Shown here: positions 53,931-63,969 of the stretch, piece after piece
How the letters are laid out: every line of letters starts with the position of its first letter
How positions within the stretch are numbered: the stretch's first letter is position 1
Source: Bog-950 sp046329535
Lineage (GTDB): Bacteria > Bacteroidota > Bacteroidia > Chitinophagales > LD1
Length of the DNA stretch: 64,000 bases
Reading direction: 5' to 3'
Assembly: GCA_046329535.1 (NCBI GenBank)
Contig: JAXLUN010000004.1
Coordinates: forward strand, 124,001 to 188,000
Made by a program: the position numbers and the translations under genes
The notes under the pieces: generated by a model
What the model saw: the letters and a program-made list of their open reading frames with translations, nothing else
The model's database searches: none
Told to the model about the DNA's origin: nothing

Positions 53931-56615
53931 ATGGGATTTTTCGATAATCTGGTAAAGTCAATTTTTGGCAGCAAAAGTGACCGCGAATACAAGGAAATGC
54001 AACCGATAGTTGCACAGATAAATGCTGAATACGATAAACTAAAGTCATTAAGCAACGATGAACTGCGCCATAAGACTCAGGAATTCCGTCAGCGTATTGC
54101 TGAATATCTTTCGGCTATTGATGCTGAGATTAATGAAGTAAAGGATAAGGCCGAAGCAGAAGAGGACTTGCAGGAAAAAGACAACTACTACAAACAGATT
54201 GACGTTATGCGCAAAGAGCGTGATAAGCAACTGGAAGTTGTGTTGAAACAACTTTTGCCCGAAGCTTTTGCCGTGGTGAAAGAAACTGCTTACCGATTTA
54301 CTAATAATGAAACCCTGGAAGCAACTGCTACCGATTTGGACCGTGAACTGGCTGTGCGATTTGAGAATATTAAAATTGACGGAGATAAGGTTCGTTATGC
54401 CAATACCTGGCTTGCTGCAGGGAGCGAAGTAAAATGGGATATGGTGCATTATGATGTTCAGTTGATAGGAGGAATTGTGCTGCACGAAGGCAAAATTGCC
54501 GAAATGAGTACGGGCGAAGGGAAAACATTGGTAGCAACTCTACCTGCCTATACGAATGCATTAGCGGGTGAAGGAGTACACATTGTAACGGTGAATGATT
54601 ATCTGGCCCGAAGAGATAGTGAGTGGAACGGAGCCTTATTCCATTTCTTAGGTATGCGGGTAGATTGTATAGATAAATACCAACCACATTCAGAAGCCAG
54701 AAGAAATGCTTACATGGCTGATATTACCTACGGCACTAATAACGAATTTGGTTTTGATTATCTGCGCGACAACATGGTTAGCAATCCGAATGAAATGGTA
54801 CAGCGCAAACATCATTTTGCGATGGTGGATGAGGTGGATAGCGTATTGATTGACGATGCCAGAACCCCACTCATTATTTCCGGTCAGGTGGACAGTGGTG
54901 ATGAAAAGCAGTTTTATGATTTAAAGCCACGTATTTTTAAATTGTATGAAACTCAGCGCAGGGTTACTAACCAGTTTCTGACAGATGCTAAACGATTGAT
55001 CAAGGAAGGTAAAACCGGGGAGAAAGAAGGAGAAGGAGGCTTAGCATTGTTCCGTGCACATCGAGGCTTACCGAATAACAGTGCACTCATTAAATTTTTG
55101 AGTGAGCCCGGTATGAAGCAGATTATGCAAAGTACCGAAAACTATTATCTGGGTGAACAGCAAAAGAATATGCCCTTGGTGGACAAGGAGCTTTATTTTC
55201 ATATTGATGAAAAAAACAACAGTGTTGAGTTGACAGATAAAGGGATTGAACTAATTACCGGTGCAGGAGAAGATCCTAACTTCTTTGTAATACCCGATAT
55301 GGGTAGCGTAATTGCCGAAATAGAAACTATGGCTCTTACCGCTGAAGAAAAAATAGAAAGAAAAGACAAACTGATTCTCGAGTATAGTGAGAAAAGTGAG
55401 CGTATTCATTCAGTTCAGCAGTTGCTTAAGGCTTATACGCTTTTTGAAAAAGATGTGGACTATGTAGTGATGGATGGTAAGGTGAAAATTGTAGATGAAA
55501 ATACCGGACGTATTCTGGAAGGTAGACGATATAGTGATGGACTACACCAAGCGATTGAAGCGAAAGAGAATGTAAAGGTAGAGGCTGCTTCGCAAACTCT
55601 TGCCACTATTACGTTGCAAAATTATTTCCGCATGTTCCACAAACTTTGTGGTATGACCGGTACAGCAGAAACTGAGGCTCAGGAATTATGGGATATCTAT
55701 AAGTTGGAGGTTTCTTCTATACCAACCAATCGCCCTGTAACTCGCGATGACAAAGAAGATTTGGTATACAAAACACGGAAGGAAAAATTCAACGCCATTA
55801 TTGAAGAAATAGTGAAACTGACCGAAGCCGGACGTCCGGTACTGGTCGGTACAACTTCTGTAGAAATTTCAGAGTTGCTTTCACGTATGCTCACCATGCG
55901 TAAGATAAAACACAACGTATTAAACGCTAAACAACATCAACGCGAGGCGGAGATTGTAGCAGAGGCAGGAAATGCTGGGACCGTAACTATTGCTACCAAC
56001 ATGGCTGGTCGTGGTACGGATATTAAACTTAAGGAAGACGTAAAAAAAGCAGGAGGTTTGGCTATCATTGGTTCCGAACGTCACGATTCGAGAAGAGTAG
56101 ACAGGCAGTTGCGAGGAAGAGCTGGACGTCAGGGAGACCCGGGTAGCTCACAGTTTTTTGTGTCTATGGAGGATGAGTTGATGCGTTTGTTTGGTAGTGA
56201 CCGCATTGTTAAGGTTATGGACCGTATGGGTTATGAAGAAGGCGAAGTAATTCAGCACAGTATGATTTCGAAATCTATTGAGCGTGCACAGAAGAAGGTG
56301 GAAGAGAATAACTTCGGCATACGTAAAAGGTTGTTGGAGTATGATGATGTGATGAATCGTCAGCGCGAGGTGATTTATGGTAAACGCAGACATGCTTTGT
56401 TTGGAGAGCGTTTAACGTTAGATATCAATAACAGCCTCTACGATTTATGCGATGAGTTGGTGGCTGCAGCCAACGCCAATGGAGACTATGATAGCTTTAA
56501 GCTCGAAGTAATCCGTTATTTTTCTCTGGATACAACAATCACTTCAAGCGAGCTGCAAAAAGGTAATCAGGATGTCCTTACTGAAAAATTGTTTGGAGAG
56601 GTAAAAGACCTGTAA
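53931..56615 (+). CDS. secA: SecA translocation ATPase, N-terminal part (frame split)
   Basis: 894 residues covering the DEAD motor and most of the scaffold. Walker A GEGKT near residue 196 in MSTGEGKTLVA, Walker B DEVDSVLIDDARTPLI near 300, NBD2 segments GTTSVEISELLS and NMAGRGTDIKL, and the RVDRQLRGRAGRQGDPG arginine-finger region are intact. The frame ends at TAA 56613-56615 inside the C-terminal helical scaffold, before the two-helix finger. The continuation lies 8 nt downstream in the +1 frame. SecA drives export through SecY (33194-34546). Confidence 0.93.
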   Translation: MGFFDNLVKSIFGSKSDREYKEMQPIVAQINAEYDKLKSLSNDELRHKTQEFRQRIAEYLSAIDAEINEVKDKAEAEEDLQEKDNYYKQIDVMRKERDKQLEVVLKQLLPEAFAVVKETAYRFTNNETLEATATDLDRELAVRFENIKIDGDKVRYANTWLAAGSEVKWDMVHYDVQLIGGIVLHEGKIAEMSTGEGKTLVATLPAYTNALAGEGVHIVTVNDYLARRDSEWNGALFHFLGMRVDCIDKYQPHSEARRNAYMADITYGTNNEFGFDYLRDNMVSNPNEMVQRKHHFAMVDEVDSVLIDDARTPLIISGQVDSGDEKQFYDLKPRIFKLYETQRRVTNQFLTDAKRLIKEGKTGEKEGEGGLALFRAHRGLPNNSALIKFLSEPGMKQIMQSTENYYLGEQQKNMPLVDKELYFHIDEKNNSVELTDKGIELITGAGEDPNFFVIPDMGSVIAEIETMALTAEEKIERKDKLILEYSEKSERIHSVQQLLKAYTLFEKDVDYVVMDGKVKIVDENTGRILEGRRYSDGLHQAIEAKENVKVEAASQTLATITLQNYFRMFHKLCGMTGTAETEAQELWDIYKLEVSSIPTNRPVTRDDKEDLVYKTRKEKFNAIIEEIVKLTEAGRPVLVGTTSVEISELLSRMLTMRKIKHNVLNAKQHQREAEIVAEAGNAGTVTIATNMAGRGTDIKLKEDVKKAGGLAIIGSERHDSRRVDRQLRGRAGRQGDPGSSQFFVSMEDELMRLFGSDRIVKVMDRMGYEEGEVIQHSMISKSIERAQKKVEENNFGIRKRLLEYDDVMNRQREVIYGKRRHALFGERLTLDINNSLYDLCDELVAAANANGDYDSFKLEVIRYFSLDTTITSSELQKGNQDVLTEKLFGEVKDL

Positions 56616-56622
56616 GCGTAAA

Positions 56623-57249
56623 ATGGATAACCTCATTCGCAGCGTTATGCCGGTACTTCAAAGCATTCATCAAACCCGTGGCGATTCAGTGCATGTAGTT
56701 GCTGTGCCTTTCACAGACGGTAAGCGCGGACTGAATATCTTGATTGATTTGGCTAAAGCTGTTAAAAGTGAAGGTAAAGATCTGAATACCTATTTTGAAA
56801 AAGCGATAACACTATCCCTGATAGATGAGGCATGGAAACATCACCTCCGTGCTGTGGATGATTTGAAACAGGAAGTACAGCTGGCTAGTTATGAGCAAAA
56901 AGATCCGATTGTTATCTACAAAAAAGAAGCATTCAATTTATTCAGTGCTATGATTGGTAGTGTAAATCGGGATATAGCATCATTCCTCTTTAAAGGGCAG
57001 GTACCTCAAGCCGACCCGGAACATGTGCGCAATGCTGAGCAGGAAAAGCAAAAAGCTTTTGCCCGTAAGATTCAGGAAGGTAGAGGAGAGTTGGCAGAAA
57101 GCAGCAATTCAGCGAACAATCAGCAACCGCAACAGGAAGTTGAGAATAAATTAGAGCCTATCCGGGTTGGCGAAAAAGTGGGTAGAAACGATCCTTGCCC
57201 TTGTGGAAGCGGCAAGAAGTTCAAAAGCTGCCATGGCAAAGAGGCATAG
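56623..57249 (+). CDS. secA: SecA C-terminal part (separate frame)
   Basis: 208 residues. ITLSLIDEAWKHHLRAVDDLKQEVQLASYEQKDP is the two-helix-finger region of SecA, needed to push substrates into the channel; it is followed by FNLFSAMIGSVNRDIASFLF and the zinc-binding SecB/ribosome tail at 189-204 (Cys192, Cys194, Cys203, His204). The frame continues the upstream protein: bases 56614-56622 read Lys-Arg-Lys, just before the ATG. It is expressed either by +1 frameshifting at CTG-TAA, by reinitiation at the ATG, or the split is a sequence error. Confidence 0.9.
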   Translation: MDNLIRSVMPVLQSIHQTRGDSVHVVAVPFTDGKRGLNILIDLAKAVKSEGKDLNTYFEKAITLSLIDEAWKHHLRAVDDLKQEVQLASYEQKDPIVIYKKEAFNLFSAMIGSVNRDIASFLFKGQVPQADPEHVRNAEQEKQKAFARKIQEGRGELAESSNSANNQQPQQEVENKLEPIRVGEKVGRNDPCPCGSGKKFKSCHGKEA

Positions 57250-57537
57250 CCTTGGGTAATAATTTTGAAAAATATGATTGCGGAAGGTGTGATATTATAT
57301 AAGGCTTGATATTCTCTTAACTCATGAGAGGAGAATTATTTTAAGATTTTTCATTCATGACTATCTCGAATCGCAATGTTACGTACAAATTTAGTTTGAT
57401 ATTGTCTGGTTTATGTGGGCTGTAGAAATAATGAATCCCATCTTTAATATTGGCGAAAGTAGACATCTGATACTTGTTTCAATTGGATTTATTTGGCCCC
57501 CGCAAATTTTCATTTATTTGTGTTATAACCACAACCA

Positions 57538-59604
57538 TTGAAACCTTCTAAAGAAAATTTTCTGCAAGCCTATCGGCTCATGTCTACTGCCAAGGCTATG
57601 ACCGAGTTATATGAGGAGAGGAAAGACATTACCTCTAAATATGTGCATGCCACTTCTCGCGGGCATGAGGCCATTCAACTGGCTACAGCGTTTCAGTTAA
57701 AAGCACAGGATTTTGTTTTCCCTTATTACCGAGATGATGCTATGCTCATTGGTATGGGTTTTAAGCCCTTTGATTTGATGTTGCAGTTAATGGCTAAAGG
57801 GTCTGATTATTTTTCTGCTGGCAGAACCTATTACTCTCATCCATCCTCTATTCGGGTGGACTTACCTAAAATCCCCCACCAAAGTTCCGCCACCGGTATG
57901 CAGGTTATTCCAGCTACAGGAACTGCTCAGGGCTTACAGTATAAAGAGCAGCAAAAGTTAGCTGAATACAAGCGCGGGGAGGAGCCTTTGGTTATTTGTT
58001 CATTGGGAGATGGAGCAATTACCGAAGGCGAGGTAAGTGAGGCGTTGCAAATGGCTGTGTTACATAACTATCCTGTTATCTATCTGGTTCAGGATAATGA
58101 ATGGGATATCAGCGCTCATTCATCTGAAATACGAGCGCAGGATGCTCCGGAATATGCAAAAGGATTTAAAGGATTAAAAGTAGAGAGCATCGATGGAACT
58201 GACTTTGTTGAATGCTTTGAAACGATGAGTAGGGTGGTGAATTATGTTCGCACACATCGTGCGCCTTATCTTGTTCATGCTAAAGTTCCTTTGCTTAATC
58301 ATCATACCAGCGGAGTTCGTAAAGAATGGTATCGACCTAAAGAAAATCTGGAAAGTGATGCCCTGCGCGACCCCTTCAACAAGTTGAAGAAGTATTTGCT
58401 ATACGAAAAAATTTCTTCAGTTGATGAGCTTAACCGTATAGAAGAAGAAACAAGAGTTTTAGTTCAAGAAGATTTTGAAAGAGCATGTTTGGAGCCTAAT
58501 CCAGGTGTGGAAGATTTAACCGCTCATATCTTCGCACCAACCCCTATAACTGAAGAACAGGGAAATCGTTCACCAGAAAATGGACAGATGGTAGTTATGG
58601 TGGACGCGGCACTTCATGCAGTTGATGAGATATTGAGAAAAAATCCGGAGGCATTATTGTATGGGCAGGATGTTGGCGGAGAGCTTGGCGGTGTATTTCG
58701 TGAAGCAGCGTTGCTTGCAAAAAAATATGGAGCCAAAAGAGTATTTAATACGCCTATCATGGAGGCCTATATTATCGGTTCTACGGTTGGTATGAGTGCA
58801 GTAGGATGTAAACCAATTGTGGAGGTTCAGTTTGCCGATTATATTTTCCCAGGAGTAAACCAATTGTTTACTGAAGTTTCACGTTCATGTTATCTCAGTA
58901 ATGGAAAATATCCTGTACAGGCATTGATCCGTATTCCTATCGGGGCTTATGGCAGTGGTGGTCCATATCATTCTTCTTCAGTAGAAAGCTTTGTGCTTCA
59001 GATGAAAGGCATAAAAGTTTGTTACCCAAGTAATGCAGCCGATATGAAAGGATTATTGAAAGCTGCCTTTTATGACCCCAATCCTGTGGTTATGTTTGAG
59101 CACAAAGGACTTTATTGGAGTAAGGTTAAAGGAACTGAACTGGCTAAAACAGTAGAACCGGATGAGAATTATATTCTTCCCTTGGGCAAAGCAAGAATTG
59201 CTCTGGAGACAAGTGGGGAGAAGGTTGAAAACGGGGAATCCATTACAGTGATAACTTATGGCATGGGCGTTCATTGGGCTATTAACGCGGCAAAAAGTTT
59301 TGATGGTCAGGTTGAAGTGATAGACTTACGCACGCTGAATCCCTTGGATGAAGAGGCTATTTACACTTCTGTTAAAAAGCATGGTAAGGTATTGGTGTTA
59401 ACTGAAGAAACTGTTACACACTCTTTTGCCGAAGCACTGGCCGGAAGAATTTCAGCTAACTGTTTCAGAAATCTAGATGCTCCTGTAAAAATTGTCGGAG
59501 CGGTAAATACACCAGCTATTCCACTCAATGAGAATCTAGAAAAAGCCATGTTGCCGAATGTGGAGAAAGTGAAGGAAGCAATAGAAGAGTTATTTAATTT
59601 ATAG
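57538..59604 (+). CDS. 2-oxoacid dehydrogenase E1, fused alpha and beta subunits
   Basis: 688 residues from a TTG codon. An in-frame TAA sits 12 nt upstream and the next ATG lies 13 codons further in, inside the conserved YRLMSTAKAMTELYEE helix, so TTG is favoured. The alpha half (about 1-325) has the thiamine-diphosphate motif GDGAITEGEVSEALQMA...NEWDIS near 157-190. The beta half (about 350-688) has LYGQDVGGELGGVFREA, FNTPIMEAYIIGSTVGMSAVG and the C-terminal EETVTHSFAEALAG. Best fit is branched-chain 2-oxoisovalerate dehydrogenase E1, though pyruvate dehydrogenase cannot be excluded. E2 and E3 are not in the window. Confidence 0.9.
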   Translation: MKPSKENFLQAYRLMSTAKAMTELYEERKDITSKYVHATSRGHEAIQLATAFQLKAQDFVFPYYRDDAMLIGMGFKPFDLMLQLMAKGSDYFSAGRTYYSHPSSIRVDLPKIPHQSSATGMQVIPATGTAQGLQYKEQQKLAEYKRGEEPLVICSLGDGAITEGEVSEALQMAVLHNYPVIYLVQDNEWDISAHSSEIRAQDAPEYAKGFKGLKVESIDGTDFVECFETMSRVVNYVRTHRAPYLVHAKVPLLNHHTSGVRKEWYRPKENLESDALRDPFNKLKKYLLYEKISSVDELNRIEEETRVLVQEDFERACLEPNPGVEDLTAHIFAPTPITEEQGNRSPENGQMVVMVDAALHAVDEILRKNPEALLYGQDVGGELGGVFREAALLAKKYGAKRVFNTPIMEAYIIGSTVGMSAVGCKPIVEVQFADYIFPGVNQLFTEVSRSCYLSNGKYPVQALIRIPIGAYGSGGPYHSSSVESFVLQMKGIKVCYPSNAADMKGLLKAAFYDPNPVVMFEHKGLYWSKVKGTELAKTVEPDENYILPLGKARIALETSGEKVENGESITVITYGMGVHWAINAAKSFDGQVEVIDLRTLNPLDEEAIYTSVKKHGKVLVLTEETVTHSFAEALAGRISANCFRNLDAPVKIVGAVNTPAIPLNENLEKAMLPNVEKVKEAIEELFNL

Positions 59605-61083
59605 AAGACTTTTTTGGGCTGATAATTCATCTAGCCAATCTGTATAGGCATAACTGCCAATACAGTAAGAAGTTAGCTTGTCACTATCAGCAGACAAGTC
59701 TATTTTCTTTAGTTGTTTGCTAACTGTCGTTGCTAAATCTACCATTCTATATATATCTGCTTTTGCGAAAAAACCAAGCAAGGTTTTTTCATAATGATTA
59801 TACATGTTCATTTTCTTTAGTCTGCCAATAGCAGACCTTACAAGGTTGGGAAGTAGTTCGTAATTGCGGAGTTCTATTTGTACCATTAAACGTAGTATTT
59901 CTACATCACGTAGGTATATTGGGGAACGTAATTCAATAAGTTTTTGGTCAAGGTTATTAATTGTTTTGAAGAGGTTATCGTATTCCTTATTCCTAAAATA
60001 TACCAATGCGCTGGTAGAAATATTTGTGTCGTATTGAAAGTTTTCCTTGGTGTTAAGAAATGCTGATGGATAGTCATCTTCTGCTTTTTTGACAAAATTT
60101 AGCCCTTCCTTATACAAATTCTGACTGGTGTATAGCAAAAGCATAAAACGCACATACTGGCTTTTTTGAACTGTATTAAATCGCTCATTAGGGGTTTTTA
60201 AATTGACCATTTCGTTTAAATGTTTTTCGGCCATGTTTACTTTCCCAAGATTTATAGAGGCTCTTCCGGCAAACAATAGTGCCCTGCTATAAGCAGTGGC
60301 ATAACGATTCGATTTTTTGAAAAGCTGTTTTGTGAATTCGAGGTAGCGTTGGGCAATTTCATATTCTTCTTTATGCTCTTTTTGATGATGATAGTACTCA
60401 CAAAGACCGTCAAAACGATATTGTTTGGCTTGAATGCTTAATGCGTTATTAGAGTCTCTAAAATACTTGAAATCAATGTCCTCTTCTGAAATATCAATAG
60501 AAGCCAACCGCTGATTTTTCATAATCAGGGCAAATATTTTTTTTCGTTCAAAAGAAAAACGGTCGTTACTTTTCTGAACTTCCAGAAGATGCCGCAAATT
60601 TTTTTCAGACTTTTTTTCATATAGATATTTCTCCTTCGAACTAAAGTTAACAGGTCGCAAATTCATATCTCTGGTTGCAAACCAATGCTCTATAAACGGG
60701 TAATTGTTTTTGTTAGCGAGAAGTATTCCTTTTTTTATCTCCTGCAAGGCGAGTCTAGTCAATCCCTTTCTTTCAAACACAGCTGCTCGGCTCATTATCA
60801 TAGAAAGATGAATGAGAGAGTTTTCCTGTTTATTCATAAATAAAACAAGCGCATCGCTGATCATGTTGCGTAAATACAACTTCATATCAGTGTATCCTTT
60901 GAATTTTTTCTTGAGAGAAACTTCTTCAAAAGCGGTTTGTTTGTTGATGGCGTCAAATAAGTCAATGTGTTTGCTTCCGTCAGAAGTGTGGCGTTTGGCA
61001 AATTTTTTAAAGTATCCTTTTTCCTCTATCGTAAGAGTATGAATAAGTACATAAAGGTCATCTGAACCAGTGGTGCGGGGCAT
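59599..61083 (-). CDS. Helical-repeat (TPR-like) cytoplasmic protein, unknown function
   Basis: 494 residues with no signal peptide or membrane span. The sequence is helical throughout, rich in Lys, Leu and Tyr, with TPR-like pairs (ALLFAGRASINLGKVNMAEKHLNEMV, FMLLLYTSQNLYKEGLNFVKKAEDDYP in pieces). The N-terminus SDDLYVLIHTLTIEEKGYFKKFAKRH recurs in conserved Bacteroidota hypothetical proteins; no function is known to me. Its 3' end overlaps the convergent E1 gene by 6 nt. Confidence 0.75.
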   Translation of the reverse strand: MPRTTGSDDLYVLIHTLTIEEKGYFKKFAKRHTSDGSKHIDLFDAINKQTAFEEVSLKKKFKGYTDMKLYLRNMISDALVLFMNKQENSLIHLSMIMSRAAVFERKGLTRLALQEIKKGILLANKNNYPFIEHWFATRDMNLRPVNFSSKEKYLYEKKSEKNLRHLLEVQKSNDRFSFERKKIFALIMKNQRLASIDISEEDIDFKYFRDSNNALSIQAKQYRFDGLCEYYHHQKEHKEEYEIAQRYLEFTKQLFKKSNRYATAYSRALLFAGRASINLGKVNMAEKHLNEMVNLKTPNERFNTVQKSQYVRFMLLLYTSQNLYKEGLNFVKKAEDDYPSAFLNTKENFQYDTNISTSALVYFRNKEYDNLFKTINNLDQKLIELRSPIYLRDVEILRLMVQIELRNYELLPNLVRSAIGRLKKMNMYNHYEKTLLGFFAKADIYRMVDLATTVSKQLKKIDLSADSDKLTSYCIGSYAYTDWLDELSAQKSLL

Positions 61084-61124
61084 AAGATTTTATTTAGCGA
61101 CTTCCGATAAATGCGGAAAACATG

Positions 61125-61156
61125 TTTCTAAGATAACTATTCGATAATTACATTTG
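61125..61156 (+). promoter_or_regulatory. Promoter of the DNRLRE-domain gene
   Basis: TTTC at 61125-61128, 20-nt spacer, TACATTTG at 61149-61156. The downstream box is a full TAnnTTTG match and the upstream one 3 of 4. The ATG at 61194 follows about 30 nt after the expected start. Confidence 0.5.
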
Positions 61157-61193
61157 CATTGCATTATTTTAAATCACCATCTTAAATAAATCT

Positions 61194-62063
61194 ATGAAGA
61201 CAAATTTGATATTATTCATTTGTGTTTTATTGTCAATTACAGCATTTTCTCAAACTATAATAGTTCTTCAGCCTGGGAGCAATGGAATAGATGCCCATGT
61301 TGATGACTATAATCCGGGCAATACAGATAACAATTATCCAGTTATAAATGCTGGATATAATACTGTTGGAGGAATACCTACCCTGAGTCACAACTTCATG
61401 CAGTTCGATTTATCCTCTATTCCAACAGGAGCAACTATCGTGTCAGCTAAACTATCTCTATATAATGTGACAGGAGCTTCGCATTCTTTTTCTACATCCA
61501 ATGATGAGTTATTGTCTAAGGTGACTCAATCTTGGAATGAGAGTACTGTAACATGGTTAAATCAGCCAAGCTTTTCAATGGTCGACACTATTGAGATAGG
61601 TAATACCAATATACAAACGGCCGATAAGCCGAATATAAATATCCAGTCGTTTGTTCAGGATTGGGTTAACAGTCCTGCCAGCAATTATGGAATGGTGATG
61701 CATTTGTTAGATGAGCCTGGAAACTTGGGAAGATTTCAATCTTATGCTTCAAGTGATAATGCAGACTCTACGAAAAGGCCAAAGCTGGAAATTGTGTGGA
61801 ACTCGTGTAGTACGGGCTTAGTAGATCTTTCGAAAGATGATTCTCAGATAAGTGTATTCCCGAACCCTGTAACCGATTTATTACATATCTCCGGGTACAC
61901 CGGTGATATTCAAAGTTTGTTCATATACAACATGCTTGGACAGAAAGTGATGGAAAGTAAGAATAGCGCTGCAATTAATACTTCAAGTCTTGACAAAGGA
62001 TTTTACATAATTGAGGTAAGGACAAATTCTATGGTGCACTCTGCAAAATTTCTTAAAAATTGA
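61194..62063 (+). CDS. Secreted DNRLRE-domain protein with T9SS type A sorting domain
   Basis: 289 residues. Signal peptide MKTNLILFICVLLSITAFSQ. Residues 22-200 form one DNRLRE (CBM96-like) beta-sandwich: GIDAHVDDYNPGNTDNNYPV, FMQFDLSSIPTGATIVSAKLSLY, WNESTVTWLNQP, RFQSYASSDNADSTKRPKLEI. This domain is found in polysaccharide-binding and lyase-associated proteins. The last 75 residues (SVFPNPVTDLLHI...LDKGFYIIEVRTNSMVHS) are a type A sorting domain. Small free-standing carbohydrate-binding surface protein is the likely role. Shares a terminator with convergent glmS. Confidence 0.85.
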   Translation: MKTNLILFICVLLSITAFSQTIIVLQPGSNGIDAHVDDYNPGNTDNNYPVINAGYNTVGGIPTLSHNFMQFDLSSIPTGATIVSAKLSLYNVTGASHSFSTSNDELLSKVTQSWNESTVTWLNQPSFSMVDTIEIGNTNIQTADKPNINIQSFVQDWVNSPASNYGMVMHLLDEPGNLGRFQSYASSDNADSTKRPKLEIVWNSCSTGLVDLSKDDSQISVFPNPVTDLLHISGYTGDIQSLFIYNMLGQKVMESKNSAAINTSSLDKGFYIIEVRTNSMVHSAKFLKN

Positions 62064-62081
62064 TCTAGCCTGAATGTAAAT

Positions 62082-62120
62082 AAAAAAGGGCTGTTGAGTT
62101 TAAACTAACAGCCCTTTTTT
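62082..62120. terminator. Bidirectional terminator between the DNRLRE gene and glmS
   Basis: Stem AAAAAAGGGCTGTT (62082-62095) with AACAGCCCTTTTTT (62107-62120), 14 bp, 11-nt loop. T runs on both strands serve the convergent genes. Confidence 0.92.
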
Positions 62121-62133
62121 ATTTATAGAATAA

Positions 62134-63969
62134 TTATTCCACCGTAACACTCTTCGCCAAATTCCTAGGCTGGTCAACGTTACAGCCACGCATTACTGCA
62201 ATGTGGTAAGAAAGTAGTTGAAGTGGTACAGTAGATAATAGTGGTTCCAGATACTCTTTGGTTTCCGGAATTTCTATAACGTAATCGGCCATTTTTCTAA
62301 CCTTATCATCGCCTTCTGTTACTATGGCAATTATTTTTCCCTTACGAGCTTTTACCTCCTGAATATTGCTGATAACTTTTTCGTAAATATTGTTCTTCGT
62401 AGCTATTACAACTACCGGCATGTTTTCATCAATCAATGCAATGGGTCCATGTTTCATTTCGGCAGCCGGATAACCTTCTGCATGTATGTATGAAATCTCC
62501 TTAAGCTTTAAGGCTCCTTCTAAGGCTACAGGGAATTGATAACCTCTGCCAAGATAAAGGAAATTTTGAGCGTCTTTAAACAACTTGGCAATTTCAATAA
62601 CCTGATTTTCACATTCTAAAGTTTTGGCAACTTTAGAGGGTATAGTTTCCAGTTCAGCAAATGCATTGCGTAAGTCTTGTTTAGTTGCTTTACCACGTAA
62701 CTCAGCAAAGCCGAATGCCCAAAGTGTGAGGATAGAAACCTGTGCGGTAAATGCTTTTGTTGAGGCAACTCCTATTTCTGGTCCTGCATGTGTATAAGCT
62801 CCTGCATGTGATGCACGTGGAATTGAGGAGCCAACCACATTACATAAACCAAAAATGGTTGCCCCTTTTTCTTTAGCAAGTTCAATAGCAGCTAGCGTAT
62901 CAGCTGTTTCACCCGACTGAGAAATTGCGATAACCAAATCATTTTCATTAATCACCGGATTTCTGTATCGAAACTCGGAGGCATACTCTACTTCAACAGG
63001 AATACGGGCAATGTCTTCAAACAAATACTCCCCCACTAACCCGGCATGCCATGATGTTCCACAGCCGATAATGATAATGCGGTCAAGATTTTTGATTTTA
63101 CCTTCAAATTCTTTCAAGCTGCGCATAGCAAAACTACCGGTTGCAGGATCAAACCTGCCACGTAGAGAATCATAAATAGATCGAGGTTGTTCGTGAATCT
63201 CTTTGAGCATGAAATGAGTATATCCTCCTTTTTCAATAGCTTCCAGATTCATTTCCAACGTTTGGATGTATGGGGTTTGCTCAACGTTATCGATGGTCTT
63301 TATAGTTAAGTTTCCATTTGTAATAAATGCAATCTCGCCATCGTTCAGATAAGTTACATTCTTGGTGTACTCAATAATAGGAGTCGCATCCGAAGCCATA
63401 AAATACTCCCCCTCGCCTATTCCGACAACTAGCGGAGAGCCTTTGCGTGCTCCAATTAATTTGGTAGGGTCATTCTTGGAAACAATAACAATGGCATACG
63501 CTCCTACTACCTCATGAAGGGCCAGTCTTACGGCCTCATCTAAAGAACATCCGGTATTTTGTTTAACATCCTCAATTAAATGCACTAGTACTTCCGTATC
63601 GGTATCACTACTGAAGTGGTGCCCTCGGTGAAGCAACTCTTCCTTGAGTGTGGCATAGTTTTCAATAATACCATTGTGAATAATGGCAATGTCACCTGAT
63701 TCTGAAAGGTGAGGATGTGAATTTACATCATTGGGTTCTCCATGGGTTGCCCAACGCGTATGCCCCATACCAAGCTGGCCTTTTATATCCTTTCCTGCTG
63801 CTGTTTTTTCAAGGTCAGAAACCTTGCCTTTACATTTGTAAATATTTAGAGTGTTGTTTAATAGTGCAACTCCGGCACTATCGTAACCTCTATACTCCAG
63901 CCTTTTTAATCCTTTAATTAAAATAGGATACGCCTCGCGATGACCGATGTAAGCAACAATTCCGCACAT
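62134..63969 (-). CDS. glmS: Glutamine-fructose-6-phosphate aminotransferase (isomerizing)
   Basis: 611 residues. The N-terminal glutaminase domain begins MCGIVAYIG, with Cys2 as nucleophile after Met removal, and has GHTRWATHGEPNDVNSHPH and HNGIIENYATLKEEL. Two SIS sugar-isomerase domains follow (IIIGCGTSWHAGLVGEY and SQSGETADTLAAI; RGYQFPVALEGALKLKEISY), and the ending DQPRNLAKSVTVE is invariant. It makes glucosamine 6-phosphate for peptidoglycan and LPS. No glmS ribozyme-like leader can be judged because only 31 nt upstream are in the window. Confidence 0.98.
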   Translation of the reverse strand: MCGIVAYIGHREAYPILIKGLKRLEYRGYDSAGVALLNNTLNIYKCKGKVSDLEKTAAGKDIKGQLGMGHTRWATHGEPNDVNSHPHLSESGDIAIIHNGIIENYATLKEELLHRGHHFSSDTDTEVLVHLIEDVKQNTGCSLDEAVRLALHEVVGAYAIVIVSKNDPTKLIGARKGSPLVVGIGEGEYFMASDATPIIEYTKNVTYLNDGEIAFITNGNLTIKTIDNVEQTPYIQTLEMNLEAIEKGGYTHFMLKEIHEQPRSIYDSLRGRFDPATGSFAMRSLKEFEGKIKNLDRIIIIGCGTSWHAGLVGEYLFEDIARIPVEVEYASEFRYRNPVINENDLVIAISQSGETADTLAAIELAKEKGATIFGLCNVVGSSIPRASHAGAYTHAGPEIGVASTKAFTAQVSILTLWAFGFAELRGKATKQDLRNAFAELETIPSKVAKTLECENQVIEIAKLFKDAQNFLYLGRGYQFPVALEGALKLKEISYIHAEGYPAAEMKHGPIALIDENMPVVVIATKNNIYEKVISNIQEVKARKGKIIAIVTEGDDKVRKMADYVIEIPETKEYLEPLLSTVPLQLLSYHIAVMRGCNVDQPRNLAKSVTVE

